From assembly GCA_944322675.1 (NCBI GenBank), contig CALUPO010000004.1, positions 93,533 to 157,532 of the forward strand: a DNA stretch of 64,000 nucleotides, written 5' to 3'. The stretch comes from Candidatus Gastranaerophilales bacterium (GTDB lineage Bacteria; Cyanobacteriota; Vampirovibrionia; Gastranaerophilales; Gastranaerophilaceae). The notes below the pieces were generated by a model, which saw only the letters and a program-made list of their open reading frames with translations, ran no database searches and was not told the origin of the DNA. Made by a program: the position numbers and the translations under genes. Shown here piece by piece: positions 45,402-54,756 of this stretch (position 1 is its first letter; each line of letters starts with the position of its first letter).

Positions 45402-46487
45402 ATGGAAGAAATGTTGGATAAAATAATAGAGATTGAGAAAAAATATAATGAGCTTGGGGAAATATTATCAAAACCTGAGGTAATAGCTGATTATAACAAG
45501 TTTAGAGATTTATCCAAACAACGTAAGTCAATGGAAGAAACAGTTGAAATATATAACAAATTTAAAGAAGCAAGTGAAGCTATTAAGGATGCAAATGAGT
45601 TATTAAAAGGTGAGACTGATGAAACTATGCGGGAGTTTTTAAAGTCTGAAATAGAAAGCAATGAAAATAAAATAAAGGAATATGAAGAAAGAATGAAAGT
45701 TTTGCTTCTTCCGCGTGATCCTATGGATGATAAAGATATAATGTTGGAAATACGCGGGTCTGCTGGTGGTGATGAAGCTAATATTTTTGCAGGTGATTTG
45801 TTAAGAATGTACTTAAAATATGCAGATAAAATGGGTTGGCAGACACAAATACTTTCCAAAACTGAATGTGAAGCCGGTGGTTTTTCCGAGGTTGTTGTTT
45901 CTATAAAAGGTAATGCTGTGTATTCAAGATTAAAGTATGAATCCGGAGTGCATCGAGTTCAAAGAGTTCCGCAAACTGAATCTCAAGGTCGTGTGCATAC
46001 TTCAACTGCAACTGTTGCTGTTATGCCTGAAGTGGATGATGTTGAAATTGATATAAATCCTAATGATTTAGAAATAACAACCTGTCGTTCAGGTGGAGCC
46101 GGTGGACAAAATGTTAATAAAGTTGAAACAGCTGTAAGAGTTGTGCATAAGCCTACAAATCTTATGGTTTTTTGTACAGAGGAACGTTCACAATTACAGA
46201 ATAAAGAGCGTGCTATTCAAATATTAAAAGCAAAATTATATGATATGGAAGTTCAAAAACAAATGCAGGAAATTACTGATTTAAGACGTTCACAGGTTGG
46301 AACAGGTGATAGATCAGAAAGAATAAGAACATATAATTTTCCACAAGGACGCTTGACTGACCATAGAATAGGGCAAAACCTTAATGTTTGGACGGTTATT
46401 GATGGTGATTTGGATGACTTGCTTGAGTTACTTATTCAACATGATCAAAAGTTAAAGCTTGAAAAATTGTCACAAATTGAAGCGTAA
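45402..46487 (+). CDS. prfA: Peptide chain release factor 1
   Basis: 361 residues. GGQ motif in [35 protein letters not shown], and codon recognition near the [12 protein letters not shown] region. Ends translation at UAA/UAG. Lies 45 bp after dnaN, likely the same transcript. The usual neighbouring prmC is absent here. Confidence 0.95.
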   Translation: MEEMLDKIIEIEKKYNELGEILSKPEVIADYNKFRDLSKQRKSMEETVEIYNKFKEASEAIKDANELLKGETDETMREFLKSEIESNENKIKEYEERMKVLLLPRDPMDDKDIMLEIRGSAGGDEANIFAGDLLRMYLKYADKMGWQTQILSKTECEAGGFSEVVVSIKGNAVYSRLKYESGVHRVQRVPQTESQGRVHTSTATVAVMPEVDDVEIDINPNDLEITTCRSGGAGGQNVNKVETAVRVVHKPTNLMVFCTEERSQLQNKERAIQILKAKLYDMEVQKQMQEITDLRRSQVGTGDRSERIRTYNFPQGRLTDHRIGQNLNVWTVIDGDLDDLLELLIQHDQKLKLEKLSQIEA

Positions 46488-47223
46488 GAAGGTTTAAATA
46501 AGCTTTATAAATTATTTTAACACTTTTTTTAAGTTTTCTCTCTTCCCCTCTCCCCTTTTTATGCATGAGGGCAAGGGTTAGAGTTTAATATTTGTTTGAA
46601 TTGAGACAGGTAAAAAAACTAAATTTAATATTTAAAATTTTACTATTTTACTATTTTACTTAAGACACATAGTAAGAACCGGATTAGCTAAAGTAAATGT
46701 GTAAGTGATGTATAGGGTAAAAAAATACTTAGTTTAACATTAAAAATGAATATAGAATAATATAAAAATTTAACAAAAAATTTTATAATGGTTGCACTAC
46801 TTGAGTTATAAAAACTGGACTTGATGTCCGACAAATCGAACTTTTTACTTCATGAATTTATTGATTCCTTAATTGATAAAATTTATCTTTGTTCGCTCAA
46901 AGAATATTATATTAAGCGTCATGCTGAACTTGTTTCCACTACTGTCCAAGATAATTTTGTATAATAAGCTGAAAAATGAGTAAATATATGTATTGTTTCC
47001 AAAGAGGATATAGAAGAGACAATAAACAAAAATGTCATCCTGAAAGATTAGAAAAACAAACGAAAGTGTAGTTTTTCAATCTGTTCAGGATCTTACCAAA
47101 ACCAAAATATAGTACCTGGTTTGTAAGATTCTGAACAGTGCGAAAAATTAACCGTTTTAAATAAATTAATTTTTCTGCACTTTCAGAATGATAGAATTTT
47201 TAAATTTATTCGGGATAGTTGTG
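46488..47223. other. Intergenic region with degenerate repeats
   Basis: Begins with a worn R2 flank (CCCCTCTCCCC, GCATGAGGGCAAGGG). At 46917-46940 (GTCATGCTGAACTTGTTTCC) and 47030-47130 (CATCCTGAAAGATT, CTGTTCAGGATCTTACC, AAGATTCTGAACAG) it contains remnants of the widespread 'CTGAACTTGTTTCAG' hairpin repeat. No coding frame supported. Confidence 0.5.
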
Positions 47224-47591
47224 GAACTTGTTTCAGCATCTTTCCAACGAATTCTTACTTCCAATCTAATGATAAATCTTTAAATTCAGGGTTCATTTCT
47301 TTAATTAAATTTATCTTCCATTGTCTGTGCCAACGTTTTAATTGTTTTTCTCTGTTAATTGCTGTTTCAATAGAATCTGTTAATTCATAATAGACTAATT
47401 TATCTACGTTATATTTTTTAGTAAAGCCCTCAATGATTTTGTTTTTATGTTCCCAAACTCGTTTTTGCAAGTTACCCGTCACTCCTATATACAAAGAAGT
47501 TTCGGAATAATTTGTCATTATATAAACTGCACAAGTTTTCTTCATAGTCTTATTGTAACATGCTTGATTAGCAAGATGCTGAAACAAGTTC
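47224..47591. mobile_element. GIY-YIG unit between perfect 19-bp inverted repeats
   Basis: GAACTTGTTTCAGCATCTT at 47224-47242 and its exact reverse complement at 47573-47591 bracket the GIY-YIG gene and little else (368 bp in all). The arms also belong to the dispersed 'CTGAACTTGTTTCAG' repeat. No target duplication established. Confidence 0.5.
47255..47545 (-). CDS. GIY-YIG nuclease-domain protein (YhbQ/UvrC-like)
   Basis: 96 residues from the ATG giving MKKTCAVYIM; a longer reading from 47596 runs into the flanking repeat and is unlikely. Motifs: AVYIMTN then SLYIGVTGNLQKRVWEHK (GIY-YIG with the catalytic Arg), Glu in INREKQLKRWHRQWK. Single-domain nuclease often found near hairpin repeats. 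Its substrate is not known. Confidence 0.8.
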   Translation of the reverse strand: MKKTCAVYIMTNYSETSLYIGVTGNLQKRVWEHKNKIIEGFTKKYNVDKLVYYELTDSIETAINREKQLKRWHRQWKINLIKEMNPEFKDLSLDWK

Positions 47592-47619
47592 AGCATGACA
47601 GAAAAGAAAGGAATTATTT

Positions 47620-47799
47620 ATGAAAAAAGAATTTGGGCTTATTATTAACACACCAACAAAAAAGGCTTCAAAAAAAGAAATTGAAGAAAGAAAGGAAAAA
47701 GTCCGAAAGTTACTTGCCAAGTGGATTGCACAAGAAATTTTCAGAAGAAATGGACTCGAAATAGACATGAATGAAGTCGAATTCTGGTATGCTAGTTAG
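47620..47799 (+). CDS. Small basic helical protein (59 aa)
   Basis: Ribosome site AGAAAGGA, ATG at 47620. Opens MKKEFGLIINTPTKKASKK, continues highly charged (EEIEERKEKVRKLLAKWIAQ), ends EVEFWYAS. Codon use fits. No family recognised; it may be a remnant of a longer gene or a small regulator. Confidence 0.45.
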   Translation: MKKEFGLIINTPTKKASKKEIEERKEKVRKLLAKWIAQEIFRRNGLEIDMNEVEFWYAS

Positions 47800-47855
47800 C
47801 AAGCGGATTTCGAGGCAAAGACATTAAAACGTAAAAAACGTTTGTGAAAACATGG

Positions 47856-47895
47856 CAAAAATCAACCCTGTAAAGTATTGATTTTACGGGGGTTT
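47856..47895 (-). terminator. tmRNA terminator
   Basis: On the minus strand a stem AACCCCCGTAAA/TTTACAGGGTT is followed by GATTTTTG; 28 bp after the tmRNA 3' end. Confidence 0.75.
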
Positions 47896-47922
47896 ATAAA
47901 AAGTTCGATTTTAAAATAAAAC

Positions 47923-48328
47923 TGGAGACGGTGGGAGTTGAACCCACGTCCAAAACGGTAACATTTAAATCTCTACGGGTGTATAAAGTTTAAAATTCAA
48001 GTTATAATGTTAAACTTTCAAACTTAGAATAACTTAAAGTAAATTAGTAAGCTGTTTACAAGCTTAAAGGAAAAAACTTAGATTGAGTGCCCTTTAAACA
48101 AACAATCGCATCTTGCATAATTTACCCCAATTATCGGCAAGCTGGACAAATTGAGGTGGGTGAACTGCTAAATCAACTAAGCAGCTTTACGTGCACGAGC
48201 ACGTGAAAAATCACCAACTACAACATTATCTGTAGCGTTTATTTTAATTTGCTCGTTTTTACGAAGAACAGCGCTTCGACCCGCAACTTAAATGCAACAA
48301 TCGCCCTGTCAAATCCAAAAGCGTCCCC
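47923..48328 (-). ncRNA. ssrA: tmRNA (transfer-messenger RNA)
   Basis: 5' end GGGGACG pairs with 3' CGTCTCC-A; T-arm GTGGGTTCAACTCCCAC. The tag frame lies in the first third and reads ATDNVVVGDFSRARARKAA, then TAG. The tag is arginine-rich before the usual Ala-Ala end. CCA is not encoded. One-piece form of about 406 nt. Rescues stalled ribosomes. Confidence 0.93.
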
Positions 48329-48653
48329 ATATTTAATTTTAAATGTACAATAGTTAATTACATTATTATTTTAACATATTTTATTTATTATTTAAAGCTT
48401 TAATAAGACAATAAGATCTTTATTTATGTTTTTTTCTATTAAAGTAACTTGGAGTATAATATATTCTAAATATTTAAACTTTTGGTTATTATTTATAGAA
48501 TATATGTTTTAATATAATTTCCCAAAATAATATAAATTTAACTCTTATTATATAATGGTATGGTATTATTTTCTTATATTTTGCCACATAAAAATAAGTT
48601 GTGCTTTTTTTTTGAATATGCTAATATTTTAATGTTGAGAGTATTAATTTTTA
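48329..48653. other. Intergenic, AT-rich
   Basis: Holds the unassigned promoters of tmRNA (minus) and tRNA-Lys (plus). No gene or repeat seen. Confidence 0.5.
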
Positions 48654-48726
48654 GGGCTTGTAGCGCAGTTGGTAGCGCAGTTGACTCTTAATCAATTGGT
48701 CGTGGGTTCGAATCCCACCAAGCCCA
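48654..48726 (+). tRNA. tRNA-Lys (anticodon CTT)
   Basis: Acceptor GGGCTTG/CAAGCCC, D-arm GCGC-AGTTGGTA-GCGC, anticodon stem GTTGA/TCAAT with loop CTCTTAA, T-arm GTGGG-TTCGAAT-CCCAC, discriminator A; CCA not encoded. Its 3' 46 bases are the attachment site of the downstream element, which restores the gene on integration. Confidence 0.95.
48681..48726 (+). repeat. attL of the integrative element
   Basis: 46 bp starting TTGACTCTTAATCAATTGG and ending CCAAGCCCA, from anticodon stem to discriminator; identical to attR. Confidence 0.9.
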
Positions 48727-48791
48727 AAATGAAAAGAGGATTGAATTTCAGCCCTCTTTTTTATTGTGTAAAATTTGCTTAAAAATACCCT

Positions 48792-48812
48792 AAAGGTACA
48801 AATAAAGGTACA
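48792..48812 (+). promoter_or_regulatory. Arm-type integrase site candidate, left
   Basis: 21 bp with two direct AAAGGTACA units, repeated exactly and in the same orientation at 57393-57413 beside the other end. Confidence 0.6.
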
Positions 48813-48819
48813 CTTATTT

Positions 48820-49107
48820 TTAAAAATGTTCTTTAGATTCTACACCAACTTCTTCGTGGTTGATGTAGATTTTAACTTCCGGCATGTCGTTAGAGTTCAT
48901 ATCAATAGATTTTCTTTTGGGGTAAATGTACGGCAATAAATCAAGGTTTATTTTGACTTGCATATCAAGAGAAGTATTTTCATCTTTAGCTATCTCAATA
49001 AGCCTTTGAATTGGGTTATAATCGCCCAATAACTCCATTAATTCAGTTGTTTTCTTATTAGGTGTACCCTTTTTCCTGCCACCTGTTTTAGTTCCATTTC
49101 TAGCCAT
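48820..49107 (-). CDS. Small protein resembling phage terminase small-subunit-like proteins
   Basis: 95 residues. The basic start ARNGTKTGGRKKGTPNKKT is typical of short phage-associated DNA-binding proteins often labelled DUF5681 or terminase small subunit. Then a helical core (PIQRLIEIAKDENTSLDMQ) and LPYIYPKRKSID. If it acts in DNA recognition, the element could be packaged by a helper phage. Supported only by pattern. Confidence 0.5.
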   Translation of the reverse strand: MARNGTKTGGRKKGTPNKKTTELMELLGDYNPIQRLIEIAKDENTSLDMQVKINLDLLPYIYPKRKSIDMNSNDMPEVKIYINHEEVGVESKEHF

Positions 49108-49164
49108 AGCTTAATTATAGCAGATTTTAAGCCGATTTTATCTATATTAATGTACTTTAGATTT

Positions 49165-49920
49165 TTAATAAGCATAATAATCGCGATACAAATTTTCTCG
49201 CATATTTTTTTGTCTAAAGTAAGGTGAGCTAGGTACATTATAATATTGACTGTAATCTACATTGCTTGGTTTGAATTGATAATTATTATAATAATTCCTT
49301 TCATTTTGTTGCATTTGTTGTCCTAATGCTCCTGCAAAAACAGTTGTAAATAAAAGGGTGTTTCTAGCAATATTTTTTGCTTTTTCCTTTCTTTGGTCTT
49401 TTTTTGTTTGTATAGCAAATTCTATGCTTGCAACAGATTCTGCTACTTCGTTTTTATATTGTTCACATTTTCCTTTGTCTAATGAGCATAAATATTCATA
49501 ACTGTTTAATAGCAAATCTTTATCTAATATTCCTACCCCACAACGCATAGCAACTCCAACAGCTTCGGTAATATTTGTTTTAAGCTTAATAGCTTTAGTA
49601 CTATATTTTTTAGCTATTTTATAATATTTCAAACTTTTAGTATTATCAAAGGCTTCCATTGCAACAATAGATATTTTAGAAGCAATTAAACCATTAATTT
49701 CATCTACGCTAGTATTATCTTTTTTTAGCCAATCCTTTTTTTCTGCATAATACATATTTATTAAAATTTTTATAGCTTTTTCATAATTTTTATTAGAATA
49801 TGCTTCTTGCATAATTGTTACTTGTTCGTTAAAATAAGTTTCTTCTTCTTCGGCTGTCATTGCAAAACAATGACTATTAGATAGCAAAACAAGTAGTAAT
49901 AATGTTAATATTTTTTTCAT
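49165..49920 (-). CDS. Secreted helical-repeat protein
   Basis: 251 residues. Signal peptide ILTLLLLVLLSNSHCFA with a likely cut after CFA. Residues 20-160 look like TPR-type helices (YFNEQVTIMQEAYSNKNYEKAIKIL; YYKIAKKYSTKAIKL). A short hydrophobic segment follows near residue 190, then a Tyr/Asn-rich tail (NYYNNYQF; YSQYYNVPSSPYF). Overlaps the start of 49917 by 4 bp, so translated from one mRNA. A cargo protein of the element; role unknown. Confidence 0.6.
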   Translation of the reverse strand: MKKILTLLLLVLLSNSHCFAMTAEEEETYFNEQVTIMQEAYSNKNYEKAIKILINMYYAEKKDWLKKDNTSVDEINGLIASKISIVAMEAFDNTKSLKYYKIAKKYSTKAIKLKTNITEAVGVAMRCGVGILDKDLLLNSYEYLCSLDKGKCEQYKNEVAESVASIEFAIQTKKDQRKEKAKNIARNTLLFTTVFAGALGQQMQQNERNYYNNYQFKPSNVDYSQYYNVPSSPYFRQKNMRENLYRDYYAY

Positions 49921-50357
49921 AAATTATCTTCCTCAGTATTTTTTTTAATATCTTTGATTTGGACAACAGTATAGGCAATAAGTCCTATTAATATAATGAA
50001 ACTATTTAAAGTATCTTCATTGAAAATTTTATGTGCAATAATAACTATCAACAAAATTGCAACAATTAATGCTAATAAAACTGTTGCTATAAGTTTTGCT
50101 TGTTTTTTATATGAGGGAATAAAAAGTTCTATTAATTGTATAAAAATAAGAAAAAATGCAACATCAGCTAAAAAGGTTCTTTTATTATAAACACCATTAC
50201 AAGCCGTATAATTACTTAAAAACCAAGCAGGCACTAATGAAAAGTTACAACTAATATAATTAAATACATTTTGCAAGACACTAATAGTGCCTGAAACAAT
50301 AATCGCAATTATAAAACTCAATGGACAAAAAAATATATAACGAAATATTTTTTTCAT
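49917..50357 (-). CDS. Membrane protein of the integrative element
   Basis: 146 residues from the ATG giving MKKIFRYIFF (GAGGAATGG upstream); an in-frame start lies at 50393. About four membrane segments (FIIAIIVSGTISVL; FLADVAFFLIFIQLIEL; LIATVLLALIVAILLIVIIA; FIILIGLIAYTVV). Overlaps the secreted-protein gene; the pair may act together at the envelope. Confidence 0.55.
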   Translation of the reverse strand: MKKIFRYIFFCPLSFIIAIIVSGTISVLQNVFNYISCNFSLVPAWFLSNYTACNGVYNKRTFLADVAFFLIFIQLIELFIPSYKKQAKLIATVLLALIVAILLIVIIAHKIFNEDTLNSFIILIGLIAYTVVQIKDIKKNTEEDNL

Positions 50358-50523
50358 AGTAATTCCATTCCTCAACTTGATGTTAAAATACAACTTTTAT
50401 TAAAAATCATTGTTCTATATGCATATTTATTGCATTTAATCACAAGATTGTCAAGTTTGTATGTAGTTCCAATTAATTCATTTTTACAATTATTTAATTG
50501 AGAATTAATAGAAAGGAGCTATT

Positions 50524-50847
50524 ATGTCAGAGATTAAAAAACTTTTAGGCAAAAGAATAAGAGAAGTTAGAATTTTAAGAAATCTTACACAAGAAGATTT
50601 ATCAGAATTAACTGATATTGGAGCTTCAAGCATTAGTAAAATTGAGAGTGGTTATTTTCACCCAACAGACGAAAATCTTGAAAAAATAGCAAAGGCTCTA
50701 AAAATAGAGCCGTATAAGCTATATATGTTTAATCATCAGAAAGATACTAAAACCCTTATCAAAGATTTAGAAAATATCATAAAAACTGCAACAGAAGAAG
50801 AAATCAAGCTAGTTCATAGAGTTGTTACAAGCATTTTAGATAAGTAA
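50524..50847 (+). CDS. XRE-family transcriptional regulator
   Basis: 107 residues, ribosome site AAAGGAG. Cro/CI-type helix-turn-helix in residues 8-62 (RIREVRILRNLTQEDLSELT, then GASSISKIESGYFHPTDENL). Short C-terminal helical tail. Points away from the minus-strand genes, so it may control the element's divergent promoter region at 50394-50523. Confidence 0.85.
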   Translation: MSEIKKLLGKRIREVRILRNLTQEDLSELTDIGASSISKIESGYFHPTDENLEKIAKALKIEPYKLYMFNHQKDTKTLIKDLENIIKTATEEEIKLVHRVVTSILDK

Positions 50848-51078
50848 TTACTTTAAATCCTCTGTAATATCTATAATTCGATTATTCTCTTTAATAGCTA
50901 TTTTTGTTTCTTTTTTGAAACTTTTTAAGAAACCTCTAATATTTTCCTCGTTTAGTTTTTCGGTATTGGCATATTTAGTGATATACATGTCAAATATACC
51001 TAAATAAGCTTCTAATCTTCCAAGAGCTAAACTTTGCCCGCACGCAACGTGCATTAATTTTTTGTAAGCGATTTTCAT
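50848..51078 (-). CDS. Small element protein, unrecognised
   Basis: 76 residues (KLMHVACGQSLALGRLEAYLG; FLKSFKKETKIAIKENNR). Soluble, helical. Its stop is directly next to the stop of the XRE gene. Likely real because the frame is full and preceded by GAAAGGAAA. Function unknown. Confidence 0.5.
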   Translation of the reverse strand: MKIAYKKLMHVACGQSLALGRLEAYLGIFDMYITKYANTEKLNEENIRGFLKSFKKETKIAIKENNRIIDITEDLK

Positions 51079-51173
51079 TTTCCCAATTTCCTTTCTTTTT
51101 TACTGTTTTTACCTTTTGTTGCCTATAAATCAATTATAGTCTATGTTTTATGATATTTAACTTAAAAATAAGC

Positions 51174-51437
51174 TTATATTTTATACCTTTTGTCATACTC
51201 ATAAATATCAAGCCTGAAATATGAAAAAATATAGTCTAATGTTTTAAAATCTCCGTTTATGGCATTTTCAATATTAAAAAAATCAGGTATTAAGTATTGT
51301 TTGTCATTAATGCTTAATGTTCTACTACCTCTATCAATTCTATATAATTGATTTTCGGCATAATTAGAATCACATGCCGGCATGGAGTTCTTATCTTCTA
51401 TTAACTTGTCTATTTTTTCAAAAAAATCATCTAGCAT
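51174..51437 (-). CDS. Small element protein, unrecognised
   Basis: 87 residues, acidic/aromatic (FFEKIDKLIEDKNSMPACD; LDYIFSYFRLDIYEYDKRY). Ribosome site GGTGGAA. Lies 104 bp downstream of the primase/helicase gene. Function unknown. Confidence 0.45.
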   Translation of the reverse strand: MLDDFFEKIDKLIEDKNSMPACDSNYAENQLYRIDRGSRTLSINDKQYLIPDFFNIENAINGDFKTLDYIFSYFRLDIYEYDKRYKI

Positions 51438-51541
51438 ATTCCACCTATAAACTGTATAAAATGTAGTGCGTTTTTTATGCGATATTTTGCTTAATCCTAT
51501 CTATTATTAGCTTGTAGCTATTAACAGGTAAAAAAGGTAAG

Positions 51542-53677
51542 TTAATCACTATAAAAAATAAACTTTTTGCCACTATTATTAGTCTTATATAGTCGCCCAT
51601 AACCCATTTTTCTCAACTTATCCAGCACTTTTTCAGCTAATTGAGTGCTTTTATACCTACTTCTATTGCTCTCATAGAGTTTGCTCGGTGTAATAGGTTT
51701 ACAGCCTTTATTTTTGATATATTCTAAAGTCTGAAATTCCAACGCATTACTATGCTTGTTAATAGTGTCATTGGTTACGACTTTAAAGCAAGCAATAAAA
51801 TATTTACATATTTTTATAGCCTTACATATTGTTGAAAAGCTAATTTCATCTTGTTCAGGAGTTTCAAGACAGTGTAAAATTAATGCAAATCTAGCAGCAT
51901 AATCCGTTTGTTTTTGTAAATAGCTTTTTTCTAATTCAGTTGTTCTAGCAGATTTCTTTTGCATTACTATGCTCTTGCAATAATCATCAAAAGTATTTTT
52001 TGCCTCATTTGAAAATGTATATATTTTTTGCTCTTGGTTAGAATATAAATTTTGAAAGAGTTTACTAAACAATTCCTGATTTATTCTAACTGTTCTATTT
52101 TTTGCCCCTGTTTCTTCGTATTTTGTGCAACAAAATAGCCACCGTTCTATCATTCCGTTAGTTGTTTTAACTCCGTCTTTAAAAAGGGTTTCATTCAGTA
52201 CAGTAGGCTGGATTGTTCCAACAATATTATGGCTGGGAGTGATTATAAAGTTTTCATCTTCGGTTTTTCTTGTAAATCTATATTGTTGATTTTTCCAACT
52301 TTGCAAATAATATTCGTTATCGTTGCCACCACCTTTTTTATATTGCCCTAAACCTTTAAAATATGAGGCTAATTCATCTGTTAAAATTGCAACAGGAAAA
52401 TTTGTTTTTTTGACTAAACTTGCTAATGCCTCAACTGTTGTATCTTGTGTTGTTATGACTTCATTTACAGGCTTTTTAGGCTCGTTTAATATCAAATTCC
52501 TATCAATTTCTTTTTTATTTTTATTCTTTTGTACCTCTAAATCATAAATTTTCTTTGCTCTCTTGTATTCTTCCAGCTTCTTTTCGTATTTACTATTTAA
52601 CTCCATTTCTATCTCTGTTATAAATTTTTTAAAATAATTTAAGCAAGGAGTTTTGGCATTTGAAGCTCCACCAACTATTGCTGTCCATAAAATAGGATTT
52701 TCAACCCAAAAACTTTCACTATCAATAGTAAGGCTATATTTACCATTCATTACAATAGAAATACATGCCAAGAACGCACAAGAAAGATATTCAAAAGAAC
52801 TGTCCATTCTTTTTGAAAGGTTTGAAATTTCTTGAGTTATTGCTGGACTGAATACATCTTTTGGAAAGTTAATATCATTATCATCTTCATCAGATAAAAT
52901 TCTCTGAATCTCTTTTAATGTTATATATGGACATTTATTAAGCAACTTTTCAAATTCTTGTTTACCTCTATTTTTGAGAAAATCATCAAGCCCTTTATCC
53001 TTACCTTTAGGCAATAACAAAATCTTAACTTTGGCTTTCTTTTCACCTATCAAATAACAAGCAAATTCATATAATGCTTGCTGGACTTGTTCCTTTTCCC
53101 ATATATCAGAATCAAAACATAAAATTATTGTCTTATCCTCTATATCCCAATTTTTTATATCAGGAATAATATCCGCAACTTCGTCAATCTCATCAGATTC
53201 TTTTCCGTCGTTTTCTTTGGGTTTCATTTTCCAATTATTAACACCTGCAACGGCAACACAATAAAAGCCTTCTTGTGTAGCTTTAATAGCTTTTTTACAC
53301 CCCTCTGTGATTATTATTGGGGTTTCCTTATCCAGTATTGCTTCAATCGGCAAATCTATCGGTCTGAATAATTGTGATGTAATACCTTTAGGGTTTAAAT
53401 ATTTTCTTTTGCCCTCATATTTTATTTGTCTTTGGTTGTAATATTCCGTCTTTTTATCGCCATACAGTTGAACATAAATCATTTTCCAGCCGTTGTCGTT
53501 CGGAATTAGAAATCCTTTATCGATATATCGGTCTGTAACATCTCTATTTATGCCACTTTTACCAAAATCTTCATACGCAGAATCAAGCCAATTTTGTGGT
53601 ATAATAGACTTATCATAATGATTACAACCATAATCTATTGGCTCTCTATCGAGGGCATTTTTATTATCTTTTTCCAT
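51542..53677 (-). CDS. Primase/helicase-like replication protein (DUF3854 + DUF3987)
   Basis: 711 residues. Residues 100-260: TOPRIM-like DUF3854 with IIITEGCKKAIKATQ, VAVAGVNNWK and ILCFDSDIWEKE (metal-binding acidic residues). Residues 290-640: DUF3987 helicase-type region with GGASNAKT (Walker A-like) and ILTDELASYFKGLGQY (Walker B-like). Replication module of satellites and integrative elements. Overlaps the upstream gene by 14 bp. Confidence 0.75.
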   Translation of the reverse strand: MEKDNKNALDREPIDYGCNHYDKSIIPQNWLDSAYEDFGKSGINRDVTDRYIDKGFLIPNDNGWKMIYVQLYGDKKTEYYNQRQIKYEGKRKYLNPKGITSQLFRPIDLPIEAILDKETPIIITEGCKKAIKATQEGFYCVAVAGVNNWKMKPKENDGKESDEIDEVADIIPDIKNWDIEDKTIILCFDSDIWEKEQVQQALYEFACYLIGEKKAKVKILLLPKGKDKGLDDFLKNRGKQEFEKLLNKCPYITLKEIQRILSDEDDNDINFPKDVFSPAITQEISNLSKRMDSSFEYLSCAFLACISIVMNGKYSLTIDSESFWVENPILWTAIVGGASNAKTPCLNYFKKFITEIEMELNSKYEKKLEEYKRAKKIYDLEVQKNKNKKEIDRNLILNEPKKPVNEVITTQDTTVEALASLVKKTNFPVAILTDELASYFKGLGQYKKGGGNDNEYYLQSWKNQQYRFTRKTEDENFIITPSHNIVGTIQPTVLNETLFKDGVKTTNGMIERWLFCCTKYEETGAKNRTVRINQELFSKLFQNLYSNQEQKIYTFSNEAKNTFDDYCKSIVMQKKSARTTELEKSYLQKQTDYAARFALILHCLETPEQDEISFSTICKAIKICKYFIACFKVVTNDTINKHSNALEFQTLEYIKNKGCKPITPSKLYESNRSRYKSTQLAEKVLDKLRKMGYGRLYKTNNSGKKFIFYSD

Positions 53678-54071
53678 TTGTATCGTTTCCTTTCTGTCTT
53701 AAAGGTGCTATATGATTGTTGAAAACATAGTCATATAAAGCCTTATTGCTATTATTAGGGAATTTTAAGCCGATATTTATGCCTATTTCATTGTTCTTTA
53801 GGTCTTGCTTTGTATCTTTTATTCCTCTACCTTGAAATATGTCTTTAATTTCTTTAATTCCACCTAAAAAATTCGTAAACCCTTTTGAATAATAATTGCT
53901 TGTTAAAACTGCTGGTCCTGCAATATGTCTAAATTGATTCATTTCCTGTTCGGTCATATTAACAGTATCTGCTCTATTGTATTTCTTGATGTCATCAAGG
54001 ATATTGTCATATAGTCCTAACGGATTTAATTGTTTTATAAATTTTTCTATTCTTGTTTCTTTATTGCTCAT
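53664..54071 (-). CDS. Element protein upstream of the primase, unrecognised
   Basis: 135 residues: IEKFIKQLNPLGLYDNILDDIKKY; a middle part QFRHIAGPAVLTSNYYSKGF; and YDYVFNNHIAPLRQKGND. The 14-bp overlap with the primase gene implies coupled expression. It may help replication or mobilisation; not recognised. Confidence 0.5.
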   Translation of the reverse strand: MSNKETRIEKFIKQLNPLGLYDNILDDIKKYNRADTVNMTEQEMNQFRHIAGPAVLTSNYYSKGFTNFLGGIKEIKDIFQGRGIKDTKQDLKNNEIGINIGLKFPNNSNKALYDYVFNNHIAPLRQKGNDTNGKR

Positions 54072-54091
54072 AATGTGTTATACTCCTATTT

Positions 54092-54370
54092 ATGAATAAG
54101 TATTGTCTAATAACATTCAATGTATTGTTCACTTTGCTAAAAGTGTTTTTTTTGTTAATAATCGTTTTTGGTACGATTGCTGATAGGTCTGTTGTTGAAA
54201 ATCCATTTTTAGAAATGCTTTTAGCGACAATATATGCAACGGTGATTTTATTAAGTATCTTTCTGCCGAAAAAATATAAAAAAGCAAAGTTGGTTTTGGA
54301 TATAATAATAGGAATTGCTTTCATTTCCGTTATATCGATTCTACTTTTTTGTATACTTACTATAGGGTAA
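54092..54370 (+). CDS. Small three-helix membrane protein
   Basis: 92 residues on the strand opposite to its neighbours. Hydrophobic segments FNVLFTLLKVFFLLIIVFGTI, LLATIYATVILLSIFL and LDIIIGIAFISVISILLFC. No ribosome site; the first codons overlap the promoter side of 53664. It stops 4 bp before the end of the excisionase-like gene. Could be a superinfection-type membrane protein; uncertain. Confidence 0.4.
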   Translation: MNKYCLITFNVLFTLLKVFFLLIIVFGTIADRSVVENPFLEMLLATIYATVILLSIFLPKKYKKAKLVLDIIIGIAFISVISILLFCILTIG

Positions 54371-54374
54371 AACA

Positions 54375-54596
54375 TTACGCTACCCCTTGATTAGTTTCTA
54401 CCCATTCATTAAAAGCAGATACTTTAATGTACATTCGCTTTCCAATTCGTCTAACAACTTTGTTACAGAAATTGTTTGTGTCATAAAATACTAACTGTCT
54501 TAATGCTCCGACTGTTGGGTAAGCATAAAAATCATTCCATTTAGAGATTGGAATTAAATCTTGATTTTGCGTGTTGTTTTTTGTTTTTTCGTACAT
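54375..54596 (-). CDS. Excisionase-like DNA-binding protein
   Basis: 73 residues, ribosome site AGGAGG. The winged-helix excisionase pattern: PISKWNDFYAYPTVGALRQLVFY, then VVRRIGKRMYIKVSAFNEWV, as in MerR-like Xis/HTH_17 proteins. Size and place in an integrative element support a role in directional excision. Confidence 0.6.
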   Translation of the reverse strand: MYEKTKNNTQNQDLIPISKWNDFYAYPTVGALRQLVFYDTNNFCNKVVRRIGKRMYIKVSAFNEWVETNQGVA

Positions 54597-54756
54597 AAAT
54601 ACCTCCTATTCTTTTTACAAATTTTTCCTTTCATTTGTAGTTTAATAGGAGTTTTCAAATAACTAAAGAGAAGCGAGCAGTTAAATTTTTTTTCTTATTA
54701 TTGTTAAGTTTTAGCTATAAAAATACCCATAGGGTAAAAAATGGGTATTGGAAAAT

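Noticed and set aside
47546..47596. Longer N-terminus of the GIY-YIG protein
   Set aside because: The extra residues (MLNLFQHLANQ) are the translation of the flanking inverted repeat; the ATG at 47545 starts the conserved domain.
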